Source of the DNA: Rikenellaceae bacterium
Lineage (GTDB): Bacteria; Bacteroidota; Bacteroidia; Bacteroidales; UBA932
Length of the DNA stretch: 64,000 nucleotides
Direction: 5' to 3'
Assembly: GCA_003542575.1 (NCBI GenBank)
Contig: DPKJ01000012.1
Span: 155,186 to 219,185, forward strand
The notes under the pieces: generated by a model
Databases searched by the model: none
What the model saw: only the letters and a program-made list of their open reading frames with translations
What the model was told of the DNA's origin: nothing
Program-made: the position numbers and the translations under genes
Part shown: positions 36,928-45,631 of the stretch, piece after piece
How positions within the stretch are numbered: the first letter of the stretch is position 1
Layout: each line of letters begins with the position of its first letter

Positions 36928-38754
36928 TTATGAAAATGTTTGAAGCTGACATAAGTGAGAATATAGTCCCTTTTTGTCAATCAGCTCTTTATGTTTTCCT
37001 CTTTCTACTATCATACCATCTTTAAGCACTACGATTTCGTCAGCATGCTGAATTGTAGATAGTCGGTGCGCAATAACTATTGAGGTTCGGTTTTTCATTA
37101 GGTTTGTTAAAGCCTCCTGAACCAATTTTTCACTTTCGGTATCCAGAGCAGATGTTGCCTCGTCCAGTATAAGAATTGGTGGATTCTTAAGAACTGCTCT
37201 TGCTATTGCCAGTCTTTGTCTCTGACCTCCGGATAGGTTTGCGCCTCTGTCTCCGATGTTGGTTTCATATCCATTTTCCAGATTAGCAATAAATTCATGA
37301 GCATTTGCAATTTTTGCAGCTCTGTATACCTCCTGAGGCTGAACATTCGTCATTCCAAAGGCAATGTTGTTAAAAACAGTATCATTAAAGAGTATTGCCT
37401 CCTGAGTAACTATTCCCATCAAAGAGATGAGATCCTTGGGTTCATATTTTCTTATATCAATACCGTCAATCATTATTGACCCCTCGGTTACATCATAAAA
37501 CCTTGGTATTAAATCGGCAATTGTACTCTTGCCGGCTCCTGATGGGCCAACCAAAGCAATGGTTTTACCTCTCTCAATAATTAAGTTAATATTCTTAAGA
37601 ACCGGCTCATTGGCATAGCAAAAAGAGACTTTACTGAATTCGATTGATTCTCTGAATTCTGTGATTGAAATTGCTTCCGGACTTTTCTTAATAACAGTCT
37701 CTACATCAAGAATTGCATAGAGCCTTTCACCTGAGGCCAATCCTCTTTGAAGGCTGGTTAGTGCCGAAGAAATTGCTTTAAGTGGCTCCAGAACTCTCCA
37801 GTAGAACATTATGTAAACCACAAATTCAGACCACGCCATTCCCAATTGACCATTCATCTGAAGATACCCTCCGTAGAAAAGCACAGTTGCAGCAACAGTT
37901 ATACCAAGAAATTCAGATAGAGGAGATGCAAGCTCCTGCCTGTTAAACATCCTTTTACTTGTCTGCCTGTGCTGTTCGTTGCTTTTACTAAAGCCCTCAT
38001 TTACATACTTTTGTGCGTTAAAGGCTTTTATTATTCTGGCACCGGAAATTGCCTCTTCAAAATGGCTTACAATACGCCCCATCATACCCTGTGTCTCGGT
38101 AGCTCCCCTTTTGAGTTTTCTGCTTAACTTACCAATAATAAGCACAGAAACAGGAAGAGCAACAAGAGTAACTGCAGTCAATTGAGGAGACATATAAAAC
38201 AGCATAAACAGAAAACCAACAATTAGAATCGGGTCTCTGAAAAGGATATGAAAGCTGTTGGCAACTCCATTTTGCACCTCAGTTACATCATTCGAAATAG
38301 AGGAGAGTATATCACCTTTTCGGTTTTTACTGTAAAATCCAATATGCAGCTTGGTTATCTTGTTGAACAGCTCCTTTCTGATATTTCTCATGATGTTTGT
38401 TCTCATGCTCACCAGAATCCTCTGAGACAAATACCTCATGGCATTTGAAAGGAGAGATGTAACAATTAAAACACAGCATACATATACTAAAGCTGTCAAA
38501 GGCCCGTACTCTTTAATAAAACCGACTAGGTAGTGCTGAAAAAGGGCAATAAAATAATCGAGAGATAGAGAAAACTCAGGAAGTGTAATGGTCAGGTCTA
38601 TGGAATCTGCATCAAAAAGAACCTCAAGCAGAGGAGCAATCAACGCTAAATTCGCAATACCAAAAAATACTGAAAATATTGAAATTATAAGGTATTTTGG
38701 CCAGTACTTTCCGAATGGTTTCGCAAAAACCAGCAATCTAAAAAATGTTTTCAT
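36928..38754 (-). CDS. MsbA-type ABC exporter (fused membrane and ATPase domains)
   Basis: A half-size type IV ABC exporter, 608 residues. Six membrane helices span about 20-320; the ATPase domain starts near 365. Walker A GPSGAGKST, the signature LSGGQRQRLAIARA, Walker B ILILDEATSALDTES and the H-loop IVIAHRLST are all intact. Resemblance to MsbA and its place upstream of an acyl-CoA ligase suggest lipid or lipid A export, but multidrug export is possible. Two bases separate it from the upstream DUF4834 gene. Confidence 0.92.
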   Translation of the reverse strand: MKTFFRLLVFAKPFGKYWPKYLIISIFSVFFGIANLALIAPLLEVLFDADSIDLTITLPEFSLSLDYFIALFQHYLVGFIKEYGPLTALVYVCCVLIVTSLLSNAMRYLSQRILVSMRTNIMRNIRKELFNKITKLHIGFYSKNRKGDILSSISNDVTEVQNGVANSFHILFRDPILIVGFLFMLFYMSPQLTAVTLVALPVSVLIIGKLSRKLKRGATETQGMMGRIVSHFEEAISGARIIKAFNAQKYVNEGFSKSNEQHRQTSKRMFNRQELASPLSEFLGITVAATVLFYGGYLQMNGQLGMAWSEFVVYIMFYWRVLEPLKAISSALTSLQRGLASGERLYAILDVETVIKKSPEAISITEFRESIEFSKVSFCYANEPVLKNINLIIERGKTIALVGPSGAGKSTIADLIPRFYDVTEGSIMIDGIDIRKYEPKDLISLMGIVTQEAILFNDTVFNNIAFGMTNVQPQEVYRAAKIANAHEFIANLENGYETNIGDRGANLSGGQRQRLAIARAVLKNPPILILDEATSALDTESEKLVQEALTNLMKNRTSIVIAHRLSTIQHADEIVVLKDGMIVERGKHKELIDKKGLYSHLCQLQTFS

Positions 38755-38756
38755 AA

Positions 38757-39002
38757 TTAGTTTGTCTCCTCAAAATCAATATACTCGCCAACATTTTTAT
38801 CTACTACTTTTGGCTCCCTCTTCTCCTCTTCAATGATAACATCTCCATCCTTAGTTGTGGACTTATTTTGATATTGTTGTTGTCTGGCTGCAATATCGCT
38901 GAATTTTCGTCTGAGCCACCATGCAAGCAATAAGGGAACAACTCTTGACAGGGCCCAAATTATTAGTATAAAAATTAAAACAAATGTAATAAAACCTTCC
39001 AT
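38757..39002 (-). CDS. DUF4834 family small membrane protein
   Basis: An 81-residue protein: one hydrophobic helix (about residues 4-29), a basic segment WLRRKF, and a charged tail ending VGEYIDFEE. The layout and the GEYIDFEE ending match the Bacteroidetes DUF4834 family; its function is unknown. The start is ATG 39002, one base after the end of the upstream 758-residue gene; a longer frame to 39086 would run inside that gene. It is co-transcribed with the ABC exporter. Confidence 0.8.
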   Translation of the reverse strand: MEGFITFVLIFILIIWALSRVVPLLLAWWLRRKFSDIAARQQQYQNKSTTKDGDVIIEEEKREPKVVDKNVGEYIDFEETN

Positions 39003-39003
39003 C

Positions 39004-41280
39004 CTACTGTTTGTATCTTTTAATATCACCCGTCTCAAGGTTAATCGAAATATTTCGGCCCTGTAGTGTTTGAACCAACACATCACTACCTGCCAATGGA
39101 ATAACCGGTGAGTCGGGTTTTATCCGGTTTTTCTCTTTTATGTCAGTAACAGGGATGCCGTTAACTGAGTAAATCATCGTTCTGAGCGACGTCCTTAGAA
39201 TCCAGTATTTGTTTCCTCCAAAATCCTTTAATTCAGGGAATTCTCGTATTGTTTCAGGAAGTTTAATATCACTCCATATGGGATATGGTTTGCAATTTTT
39301 ATCATAAAGCCTTAATGTATTGTCTGTATGAAGTAGCATAATTGCAAAATCTCCGTCTTTTTTAAGATTATAGACCTTTGGTCCCAAAAGGATAAGCGAG
39401 TCTGTACTGATTGGATAAGGAGAGACAAACCGCCCGCTTCTGTCAAGCATAAAGACTCTGTTCCCTCCTGCAAAAAGCATTTGCAGTTTCCCATTGCGAT
39501 AGTAGTCAACTTGTTGTACATAACCTCGTAACGGAACCTGAAACGGAACGGCCCAGATCCCTTTCATCTCTTTATCTGATAGCCTTAACCAGTAATTCGG
39601 CAGCTGTTCAAGAAATTCCTTTTCTCCGGTAGAAAAATTTATAAGTTCAAATGGCCCTGCAGGAATTTTTACAATAGTGTCTCTCTCCCACCCTGCAGGA
39701 GATTCCATGACTGCTTTACCCGGCTGAGGCAACTCTTTAAGAGAGTCGGCATAAAAGAAAATTTCATACGCCGGATTACCTAGTTTGTCCGGCTTTAACT
39801 GAATAGCACCAATCATTAGATTTGAAGACTTGGTTAGCCCTTTTAAATTATCATCTTTTTTGAAAAACCGGACAAGTGAATCGGGTTGTTCAGATCCATT
39901 TACTATAAGAGTCATTGCTCCCGAACTCCTATCGAGCAAATTGTATGCCTTGGTCTGAGAGATGTACTCATCAAAAGAGAATTTTTCACCTTTTTTTGCG
40001 AATACTTCTGTCAAAACCTCTTCCTGACCAATTATTATATATTCTCCTTTACGAAGAATATAGCTATTTTCCTCTTCATGGAACATCTCACCAAACAGAA
40101 GTTTCATATAGCCGCTTTCATTGAAGGGAAGAGAAAGCATCTCTTTATCTTTTGACAGCCATCTTTTTAAAAACCCCAAAAATGGCTTACCGGTACGAAT
40201 AATTATTGTGTTCCGGAAAACAGATCCGTATGGGATCAAAGCTGCTCCAACCTCTTTTGCATCAAGAGAGGCAAACCATTTTGCAGCTTTCAATGCAATC
40301 TCAGGATCTGTTCTCTTGTAAAAATCACCAAACTCATTGAATCTTTTAAGATAAGATGGTATGTCATCAACTGAAATTGTAAGCAAAGAGAATGTATTAT
40401 AAGGGATAACAGATGCAATATCAGATTTAACTCCTCTGCTAGCCCTGAAAACTTCGGAGTAATTGGCTGGCCCTTTACTGTTAAACACTCCTCCTCGTAA
40501 AATAACTTTATTTCCCTGAGAGTAAATCTCCAGGGCACTCCATGATGTCACCCGTGAAATAAAGTCAGAGTATTTCAGATATCTTCTGTTTGAATATGCT
40601 GAAAATAGTTTTCCGCACTGAGCGTGATTTATAAAGAGCATTGTTTCTCTGAGTTCTGTTTTGGCAAGCAGATCTGTAAGGTCTGAATTGTCAAGGATTG
40701 ACGATCCTGACAGAAGGTGCCTGACAGATGATTCCAGGATCAATGGAGAGGGAGATGCAAGAAGGAAACCACCGGATGATGCATATTCGACATTATTCCA
40801 TTTGTAAACAGATATTCCATTGTATTGTCTGGTTCTGGAGTTGCCATCTTTAAGCGAACCAAGAATATAGGCTAACTCTCCGGACTTAAGCTTCAAAACA
40901 AACAAAGGAGAGACTTCATCCTTTGATGAGTAGTGATAAGAGAGTGCACAACCGTGATCCCTGATATCTTTAAGCGTCTCTGCTCCTGATATCGAATATA
41001 GCTTATCAATCAGTTGATTTAGGGGGGAATTCCCAAAAATTACACTGCCAAAAAGATCATTTGCTGAATTTATGCTATTGGAAACTGTCTCAATATCTTT
41101 AAAGAGAAAAAATGCAGAGGCATCTGTTGGTATAGCCAATGCAGTATCTGAAGAGACGTCTGAACTTTTGTTGGTACTGCCCCTTCCAGGTACTAAAACC
41201 AGAAAAATGAGGGTAATCAGAATAATTGCGGCAACAGAGCTCCAGATGAGAATTTTGTATGCAGAAAGTAATTTTTTCAT
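39004..41280 (-). CDS. Membrane-anchored unknown protein, 758 residues
   Basis: I do not recognise an activity. An N-terminal anchor (about residues 10-32) with few preceding residues suggests the bulk is extracytoplasmic. Residues ~45-480 resemble a DUF3352-like beta-rich region (TDASAFFLFKD). From about 500 the sequence has spaced short hydrophobic and polar strands (LRGYVQQVDYYRNGKLQMLFAGGNR and similar) reminiscent of beta-propeller blades. Two ATGs exist, 41286 and 41280; a promoter box at 41288-41295 would start transcription near 41281-41284, favouring 41280. First gene of the minus-strand operon. Confidence 0.8.
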   Translation of the reverse strand: MKKLLSAYKILIWSSVAAIILITLIFLVLVPGRGSTNKSSDVSSDTALAIPTDASAFFLFKDIETVSNSINSANDLFGSVIFGNSPLNQLIDKLYSISGAETLKDIRDHGCALSYHYSSKDEVSPLFVLKLKSGELAYILGSLKDGNSRTRQYNGISVYKWNNVEYASSGGFLLASPSPLILESSVRHLLSGSSILDNSDLTDLLAKTELRETMLFINHAQCGKLFSAYSNRRYLKYSDFISRVTSWSALEIYSQGNKVILRGGVFNSKGPANYSEVFRASRGVKSDIASVIPYNTFSLLTISVDDIPSYLKRFNEFGDFYKRTDPEIALKAAKWFASLDAKEVGAALIPYGSVFRNTIIIRTGKPFLGFLKRWLSKDKEMLSLPFNESGYMKLLFGEMFHEEENSYILRKGEYIIIGQEEVLTEVFAKKGEKFSFDEYISQTKAYNLLDRSSGAMTLIVNGSEQPDSLVRFFKKDDNLKGLTKSSNLMIGAIQLKPDKLGNPAYEIFFYADSLKELPQPGKAVMESPAGWERDTIVKIPAGPFELINFSTGEKEFLEQLPNYWLRLSDKEMKGIWAVPFQVPLRGYVQQVDYYRNGKLQMLFAGGNRVFMLDRSGRFVSPYPISTDSLILLGPKVYNLKKDGDFAIMLLHTDNTLRLYDKNCKPYPIWSDIKLPETIREFPELKDFGGNKYWILRTSLRTMIYSVNGIPVTDIKEKNRIKPDSPVIPLAGSDVLVQTLQGRNISINLETGDIKRYKQ

Positions 41281-41287
41281 AAACATA

Positions 41288-41315
41288 CAAAGCTATTAAA
41301 AATATGTTAAATCAA
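41288..41315 (-). promoter_or_regulatory. Promoter of the minus-strand exporter/ligase/protease operon
   Basis: Read on the - strand, TTG (41315-41313), a 17-base spacer and TAGCTTTG (41295-41288) match the Bacteroidetes -33 and -7 elements. The expected start, about 4-7 bases further, falls at the ATG of the 758-residue gene, so the mRNA would be leaderless or nearly so. The region also contains the end of recQ, so recQ is not necessarily co-transcribed. Confidence 0.55.
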
Positions 41316-43510
41316 TTGCCCATTTCAGATAGGAATTTGATTCTCACCAATCGTATCTCCTCTTCGGTATATCCCCGGCCCAGCTCATCTGCTGCCTCTT
41401 TAAGAGAATCTGTTGAAGCCTCTGTTTTAAAATATTCGTAGATATCATCAATTTTATCTTCGTCAACAGTCTGTCTTATGTAGTAGTCTATATTAAGCTT
41501 TGTGCCTGAATTTACAATCGCCTCAATCTCTGTCAAGACATCTTCCAGTTCCATCCCTTTAGACTCTGCAATATCATCAAGAGGTTGTTTCCTGTCAATT
41601 CCGGTTATTATATATACTTTATTTAATGATTTGTTTGCAATAGATTTGATAACCAGGTCAGACGGCCTCTCAATTTCATTTTCTGCAACATATTTCGCTA
41701 TCAAGTCAATGAACTCTTTCCCGTACCTTTTGGCTTTACCCTCACCCACTCCCTGGCAGTTTTTGAGCTCGTCAAAAGTAATCGGGTAGTGAATTGACAT
41801 GTCCTCAAGAGAGGTGTCATTAAATATTACAAACGGAGGAAGATTTATCTTTCGTGATATAGACAATCGGGTATCCTTGAGCATTTTTAACAAAGTTTCG
41901 TCTCCACCTCCACCGGTACTCTTTGCTCCTGCTGCTACCACCTCATCATCATCATCACCGCTTACAAACTCTCTGTCTTCTGACAGCATTATAGTATAGG
42001 GTAATTTAAGGTATTGTTCACCCTTTGGTGTTATTGCCAAAAGGCCATACCTCTCAATCTCCTTCTCCAGCAGATGATGTATTATACATTGCCTTATTAC
42101 CGCCATCCAGAATTTTACCCCCTTTGACATACCTGTCCCAAACAATTCATGGTTGTGGTGGTTGTATGATTTTATTAAAGAGTTATTTACGCCTGCAAGA
42201 ATATTGGCAACATGCTCCGATTTGAACTGTTCTTTCATGCTCAGAATCAATTCAAGAACAAGCGCTATCTCCTCTTTTCCATCAAATTGATTCTTTGGAA
42301 ACAGGCAATTGTCGCAAGCGCCACATTTGCCGGTAGTGTAATCCTCTCCAAAATAATTCATCAAGACAGTTCTTCTGCAGAGATTGCTTTCGGCATAGGC
42401 AACTGTTTCTGCAAGCAACTGTTTTCCTATCTCTTGTTCGGCGATAGGTTTGCCCTGCATGAATTTTTCAAGTTTCTGAATATCTTTATAAGAATAGAAG
42501 GCAATACATTGTCCCTCGCCTCCATCCCTTCCTGAACGACCTGTCTCCTGATAATACCCTTCAAGACTCTTTGGAATATCATAGTGAATTACAAATCTAA
42601 CATCAGGTTTGTCAATACCCATACCAAATGCAATTGTTGCCACAATAATATCGGCATCTTCCATCAAAAACCTATCCTGATTTGCTGCTCTTGTAACGGC
42701 ATCCAATCCTGCGTGATATGGCAGTGCCTTTATTCCGTTAACATTGAGAAACTCAGCTATCTCCTCGACTTTCTTTCTGCTGAGACAATATATTATCCCT
42801 GATTTACCGTGGTTATTCCTGAGAAATTTTATGATCTCTTTGTCTATGTTCTCTTTTGGTCTTATTTCGTAGTATAGGTTGGGTCTGTTGAATGATGATT
42901 TATAAACTTTAGCATCAGACATCCCCAGATTTTTCTGGATATCACTCTGTACTTTTGGTGTTGCTGTTGCAGTCAGGGCAATTACCGGCGCTTTACCTAT
43001 CTCGTTAACAAGAGGGTTAATCCGTCTGTATTCGGGACGGAAATCATGCCCCCACTCCGAAATACAGTGTGCCTCATCAATGGCATAAAACGAAATTTTT
43101 ATCTGTTTTAGAAGCGCTATATTCTCCTCTTTTGTAAGTGATTCCGGTGCCACATACAGTAGTTTTGTTTTTCCGGACAAAAGATCCTCTTTTACCTCTG
43201 TTATCTGGGTCTTTGTTAAAGATGAGTTTAGAAAGTGAGCAACCCCGTCTCTTTCCAGCATAAATCCACGAATAGCATCAACCTGATTCTTCATTAAAGC
43301 TATAAGCGGAGAGATAATAATTGCAGTTCCCTCCATCAGTAACGCCGGCAACTGATAACAGAGTGACTTCCCTCCACCGGTAGGCATCAGGACAAAAGCG
43401 TCGTTCCCCTCAAGCAAATTCAATATTATCTCTTCCTGTTGCCCTTTAAATGAGCCGAATCCGAAATGTTTTTTGAGTGCCTGGTGAAGTAAATCAGAGG
43501 TGATTTGCAT
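41312..43510 (-). CDS. recQ: ATP-dependent DNA helicase RecQ
   Basis: 3'-5' helicase for recombination and replication repair. Motif I MPTGGGKSLCYQLPAL (about 42-57), DEAH box AIDEAHCISEWGHDFRPEYR, and motif VI QETGRSGRDGGEG are present. The RQC zinc cysteines (CRRTVLMNYFG then CGACDNC), an HRDC domain (about 530-610) and a further C-terminal region with an HTH_40-like segment bring the length to 732, above E. coli RecQ (~610) but usual for Bacteroidetes. Confidence 0.95.
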   Translation of the reverse strand: MQITSDLLHQALKKHFGFGSFKGQQEEIILNLLEGNDAFVLMPTGGGKSLCYQLPALLMEGTAIIISPLIALMKNQVDAIRGFMLERDGVAHFLNSSLTKTQITEVKEDLLSGKTKLLYVAPESLTKEENIALLKQIKISFYAIDEAHCISEWGHDFRPEYRRINPLVNEIGKAPVIALTATATPKVQSDIQKNLGMSDAKVYKSSFNRPNLYYEIRPKENIDKEIIKFLRNNHGKSGIIYCLSRKKVEEIAEFLNVNGIKALPYHAGLDAVTRAANQDRFLMEDADIIVATIAFGMGIDKPDVRFVIHYDIPKSLEGYYQETGRSGRDGGEGQCIAFYSYKDIQKLEKFMQGKPIAEQEIGKQLLAETVAYAESNLCRRTVLMNYFGEDYTTGKCGACDNCLFPKNQFDGKEEIALVLELILSMKEQFKSEHVANILAGVNNSLIKSYNHHNHELFGTGMSKGVKFWMAVIRQCIIHHLLEKEIERYGLLAITPKGEQYLKLPYTIMLSEDREFVSGDDDDEVVAAGAKSTGGGGDETLLKMLKDTRLSISRKINLPPFVIFNDTSLEDMSIHYPITFDELKNCQGVGEGKAKRYGKEFIDLIAKYVAENEIERPSDLVIKSIANKSLNKVYIITGIDRKQPLDDIAESKGMELEDVLTEIEAIVNSGTKLNIDYYIRQTVDEDKIDDIYEYFKTEASTDSLKEAADELGRGYTEEEIRLVRIKFLSEMGN

Positions 43511-43551
43511 ATATAATTGACAGAAAAAGCTGAATAAAAATTAAAAATAGT

Positions 43552-43559
43552 TACCTTTG
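43552..43559 (+). promoter_or_regulatory. -7 promoter box upstream of kdsD
   Basis: TACCTTTG matches the Bacteroidetes -7 consensus TAnnTTTG. Transcription would start near 43565, about 35 bases before the kdsD ATG at 43602. No clear -33 TTG at the expected spacing. Confidence 0.45.
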
Positions 43560-43601
43560 TGGCTCTAAGATATCGAATTGTTTTCTCATCGCAAAATTTT
43601 T

Positions 43602-44573
43602 ATGATTAAATCTAATGAGGACATAAAGCTAATTGCAAAAGAGGTGATTTCAAAAGAGGCCTCGGCAGTTGCAGCTTTGGAAAATTTAATTGACGACAGC
43701 TTTTCTGCTGTTATAAGCCTCATATTCAATAGTAAAGGGAGATTAGTCATAACCGGTATAGGTAAAAGTGCAATTATAGGCTGCAAAATTGTTGCCACAC
43801 TTAATTCAACGGGCACTCCATCAATTTTTATGCATGCAGCCGACGCAATTCATGGTGATCTTGGGATAATTCAGCCTAACGATATTGTTATGTGCATCTC
43901 AAAAAGCGGTAGTACTCCTGAGATTAAAGTTCTGGTTCCTCTGATTAAAAAGATGGGGAACAATGTTATTGCAATGGTTTCTAATTGTGATTCATTTCTG
44001 GCGAAACATTCAGATTATATTATCAAAACCACAGTCCAGAGTGAAGCTTGCCCGAATAATCTTGTTCCCACATCAAGCACTACTACACAGCTCGTTATGG
44101 GAGACGCCATTGCCGTTGCCCTTTTAAGTGTAAGGGGTTTTACTCAGAAGGATTTCGCATTGCTTCACCCGGGAGGCTCCCTTGGAAAAAAAATGTATAT
44201 GAGGGTTTGTGATTTAACTGACTCTAAAGTACGTCCTTTTGTCAGACCTAATGAAAGCATACAGAATACAATAATCAATATCTCTGCAAATCGTTTGGGA
44301 GCTACAGTGGTGTTGGATGAAGGTGGAGATCTGAGGGGAATCATTACAGACGGAGATGTCAGAAGGATGCTTGAAAGGGGAGGTTCGTTTGATAAATTGG
44401 TTGCTACAGACATCATGTCTCTGAACCCCAAAACCATAGACGCCGGAGAGTTGGCTGTAAAAGCATTTAACTTAATGGAGACAAACAAAATTACCTCTGT
44501 AATTGTTATGGAGGGGAATAAATATATTGGATTGGTACATATACACGACATTATAAGAGAGGGAATCGTATGA
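43602..44573 (+). CDS. kdsD: Arabinose-5-phosphate isomerase KdsD/KpsF
   Basis: Makes D-arabinose 5-phosphate, the first committed step of Kdo synthesis for lipopolysaccharide. The SIS domain covers about 35-180 with VITGIGKSAIIGCKIVATL, the segment MCISKSGSTPEIKVL, and NLVPTSSTTTQLVMGDAIAVAL; two CBS domains follow (about 200-320). ATG 43602 gives 323 residues; the TTG at 43578 would add an unsupported leader. Its end overlaps the agmatinase-family gene by 4 bases. Confidence 0.93.
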   Translation: MIKSNEDIKLIAKEVISKEASAVAALENLIDDSFSAVISLIFNSKGRLVITGIGKSAIIGCKIVATLNSTGTPSIFMHAADAIHGDLGIIQPNDIVMCISKSGSTPEIKVLVPLIKKMGNNVIAMVSNCDSFLAKHSDYIIKTTVQSEACPNNLVPTSSTTTQLVMGDAIAVALLSVRGFTQKDFALLHPGGSLGKKMYMRVCDLTDSKVRPFVRPNESIQNTIINISANRLGATVVLDEGGDLRGIITDGDVRRMLERGGSFDKLVATDIMSLNPKTIDAGELAVKAFNLMETNKITSVIVMEGNKYIGLVHIHDIIREGIV

Positions 44574-45613
44574 CAGCATTTAATCCAAATGAGTTGGGAA
44601 TGGCTAATGGCAACTACTTTGCTCTTCCATACAGTCTTGAAGAATCAGATATTGCTCTTATATCTGTACCCTGGGATGTTACAACATCTTATCGTCCCGG
44701 AACATCAGAAGGTCCTGCAGCAATAATCGATGCATCAATTCAGGTAGATCTTTATGATGCAAATGTACCTGAGGCCTGGAAAACTAAAATTGGGACTGTT
44801 CCTGTTGAGAAATCTATCAAAAAACAGAACAAATCACTAAGAAAAATTGCAGAAAAGGTTATTGAGCATCTTGAAAACGGAGGAGACCATACAGATGTTC
44901 AGAGCCAGTTGGATATTATAAATAAAGCTGGAGAAGATCTTAATAATTTGGTATATCAATCATCTCTCCGGCAACTTGAATCGGGGAAAATTCCAGGCAT
45001 TGTCGGAGGTGACCACAGCACACCTCTTGGACAGATTAGAGCCATTGGAGAGAAGTACGAGGATTTTGGGATTCTCCATATTGATGCACATGCCGATCTG
45101 AGAATTGCTTATGAAGGATTTACATACTCTCATGCTTCGATACTCTACAATGCCTTAAACGAAGTTTCTCAAATTTCACAACTTACACAGATTGGAATTA
45201 GGGATTTTTGCGAGCAAGAGGTAGCTATCATTGATACCGACCCCAGAATAAGGTGCTTTACCGACATCGAGTTAAAGAGAAACCTGTTCGAAGGGAAGAC
45301 ATGGAAAAAACAGTGTGAAGAGATAATTTCAAGTTTACCTAACAATGTATATATAACCTTTGATATAGACGGTCTCTCTCCTGACCTTTGTCCCAACACC
45401 GGGACTCCTGTTCCTGGTGGATTATCATTCAGGGAGATTGACTATCTGTTGCATATGCTTGCCACATCGGGGAAAAAAATTATCGGATTTGACATGTGCG
45501 AGGTTGCACCTTCTGATGAAAATGAATGGGATGCCAATGTGGGCGCTAGAATACTCTACAAACTTTGTGTCTATTCCGACTTGAATTCAAAGAGACTTTC
45601 GGCTCAACTTTAG
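44570..45613 (+). CDS. speB: Agmatinase/arginase family ureohydrolase
   Basis: Binuclear manganese hydrolase of the ureohydrolase superfamily. Metal ligands appear in GGDHSTPLG, ILHIDAHADLR and TFDIDGLSPD; TGTPVPGGLS after the last is agmatinase-like. The 347-residue protein has an N-terminal extension of about 45 residues relative to E. coli SpeB. It could cleave agmatine to putrescine and urea; a formimidoylglutamase or another guanidino hydrolase cannot be excluded. Coupled to kdsD by a 4-base overlap, which is odd for a polyamine gene. Confidence 0.8.
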   Translation: MTAFNPNELGMANGNYFALPYSLEESDIALISVPWDVTTSYRPGTSEGPAAIIDASIQVDLYDANVPEAWKTKIGTVPVEKSIKKQNKSLRKIAEKVIEHLENGGDHTDVQSQLDIINKAGEDLNNLVYQSSLRQLESGKIPGIVGGDHSTPLGQIRAIGEKYEDFGILHIDAHADLRIAYEGFTYSHASILYNALNEVSQISQLTQIGIRDFCEQEVAIIDTDPRIRCFTDIELKRNLFEGKTWKKQCEEIISSLPNNVYITFDIDGLSPDLCPNTGTPVPGGLSFREIDYLLHMLATSGKKIIGFDMCEVAPSDENEWDANVGARILYKLCVYSDLNSKRLSAQL

Positions 45614-45631
45614 AAAATCCAGTATCAGAAA

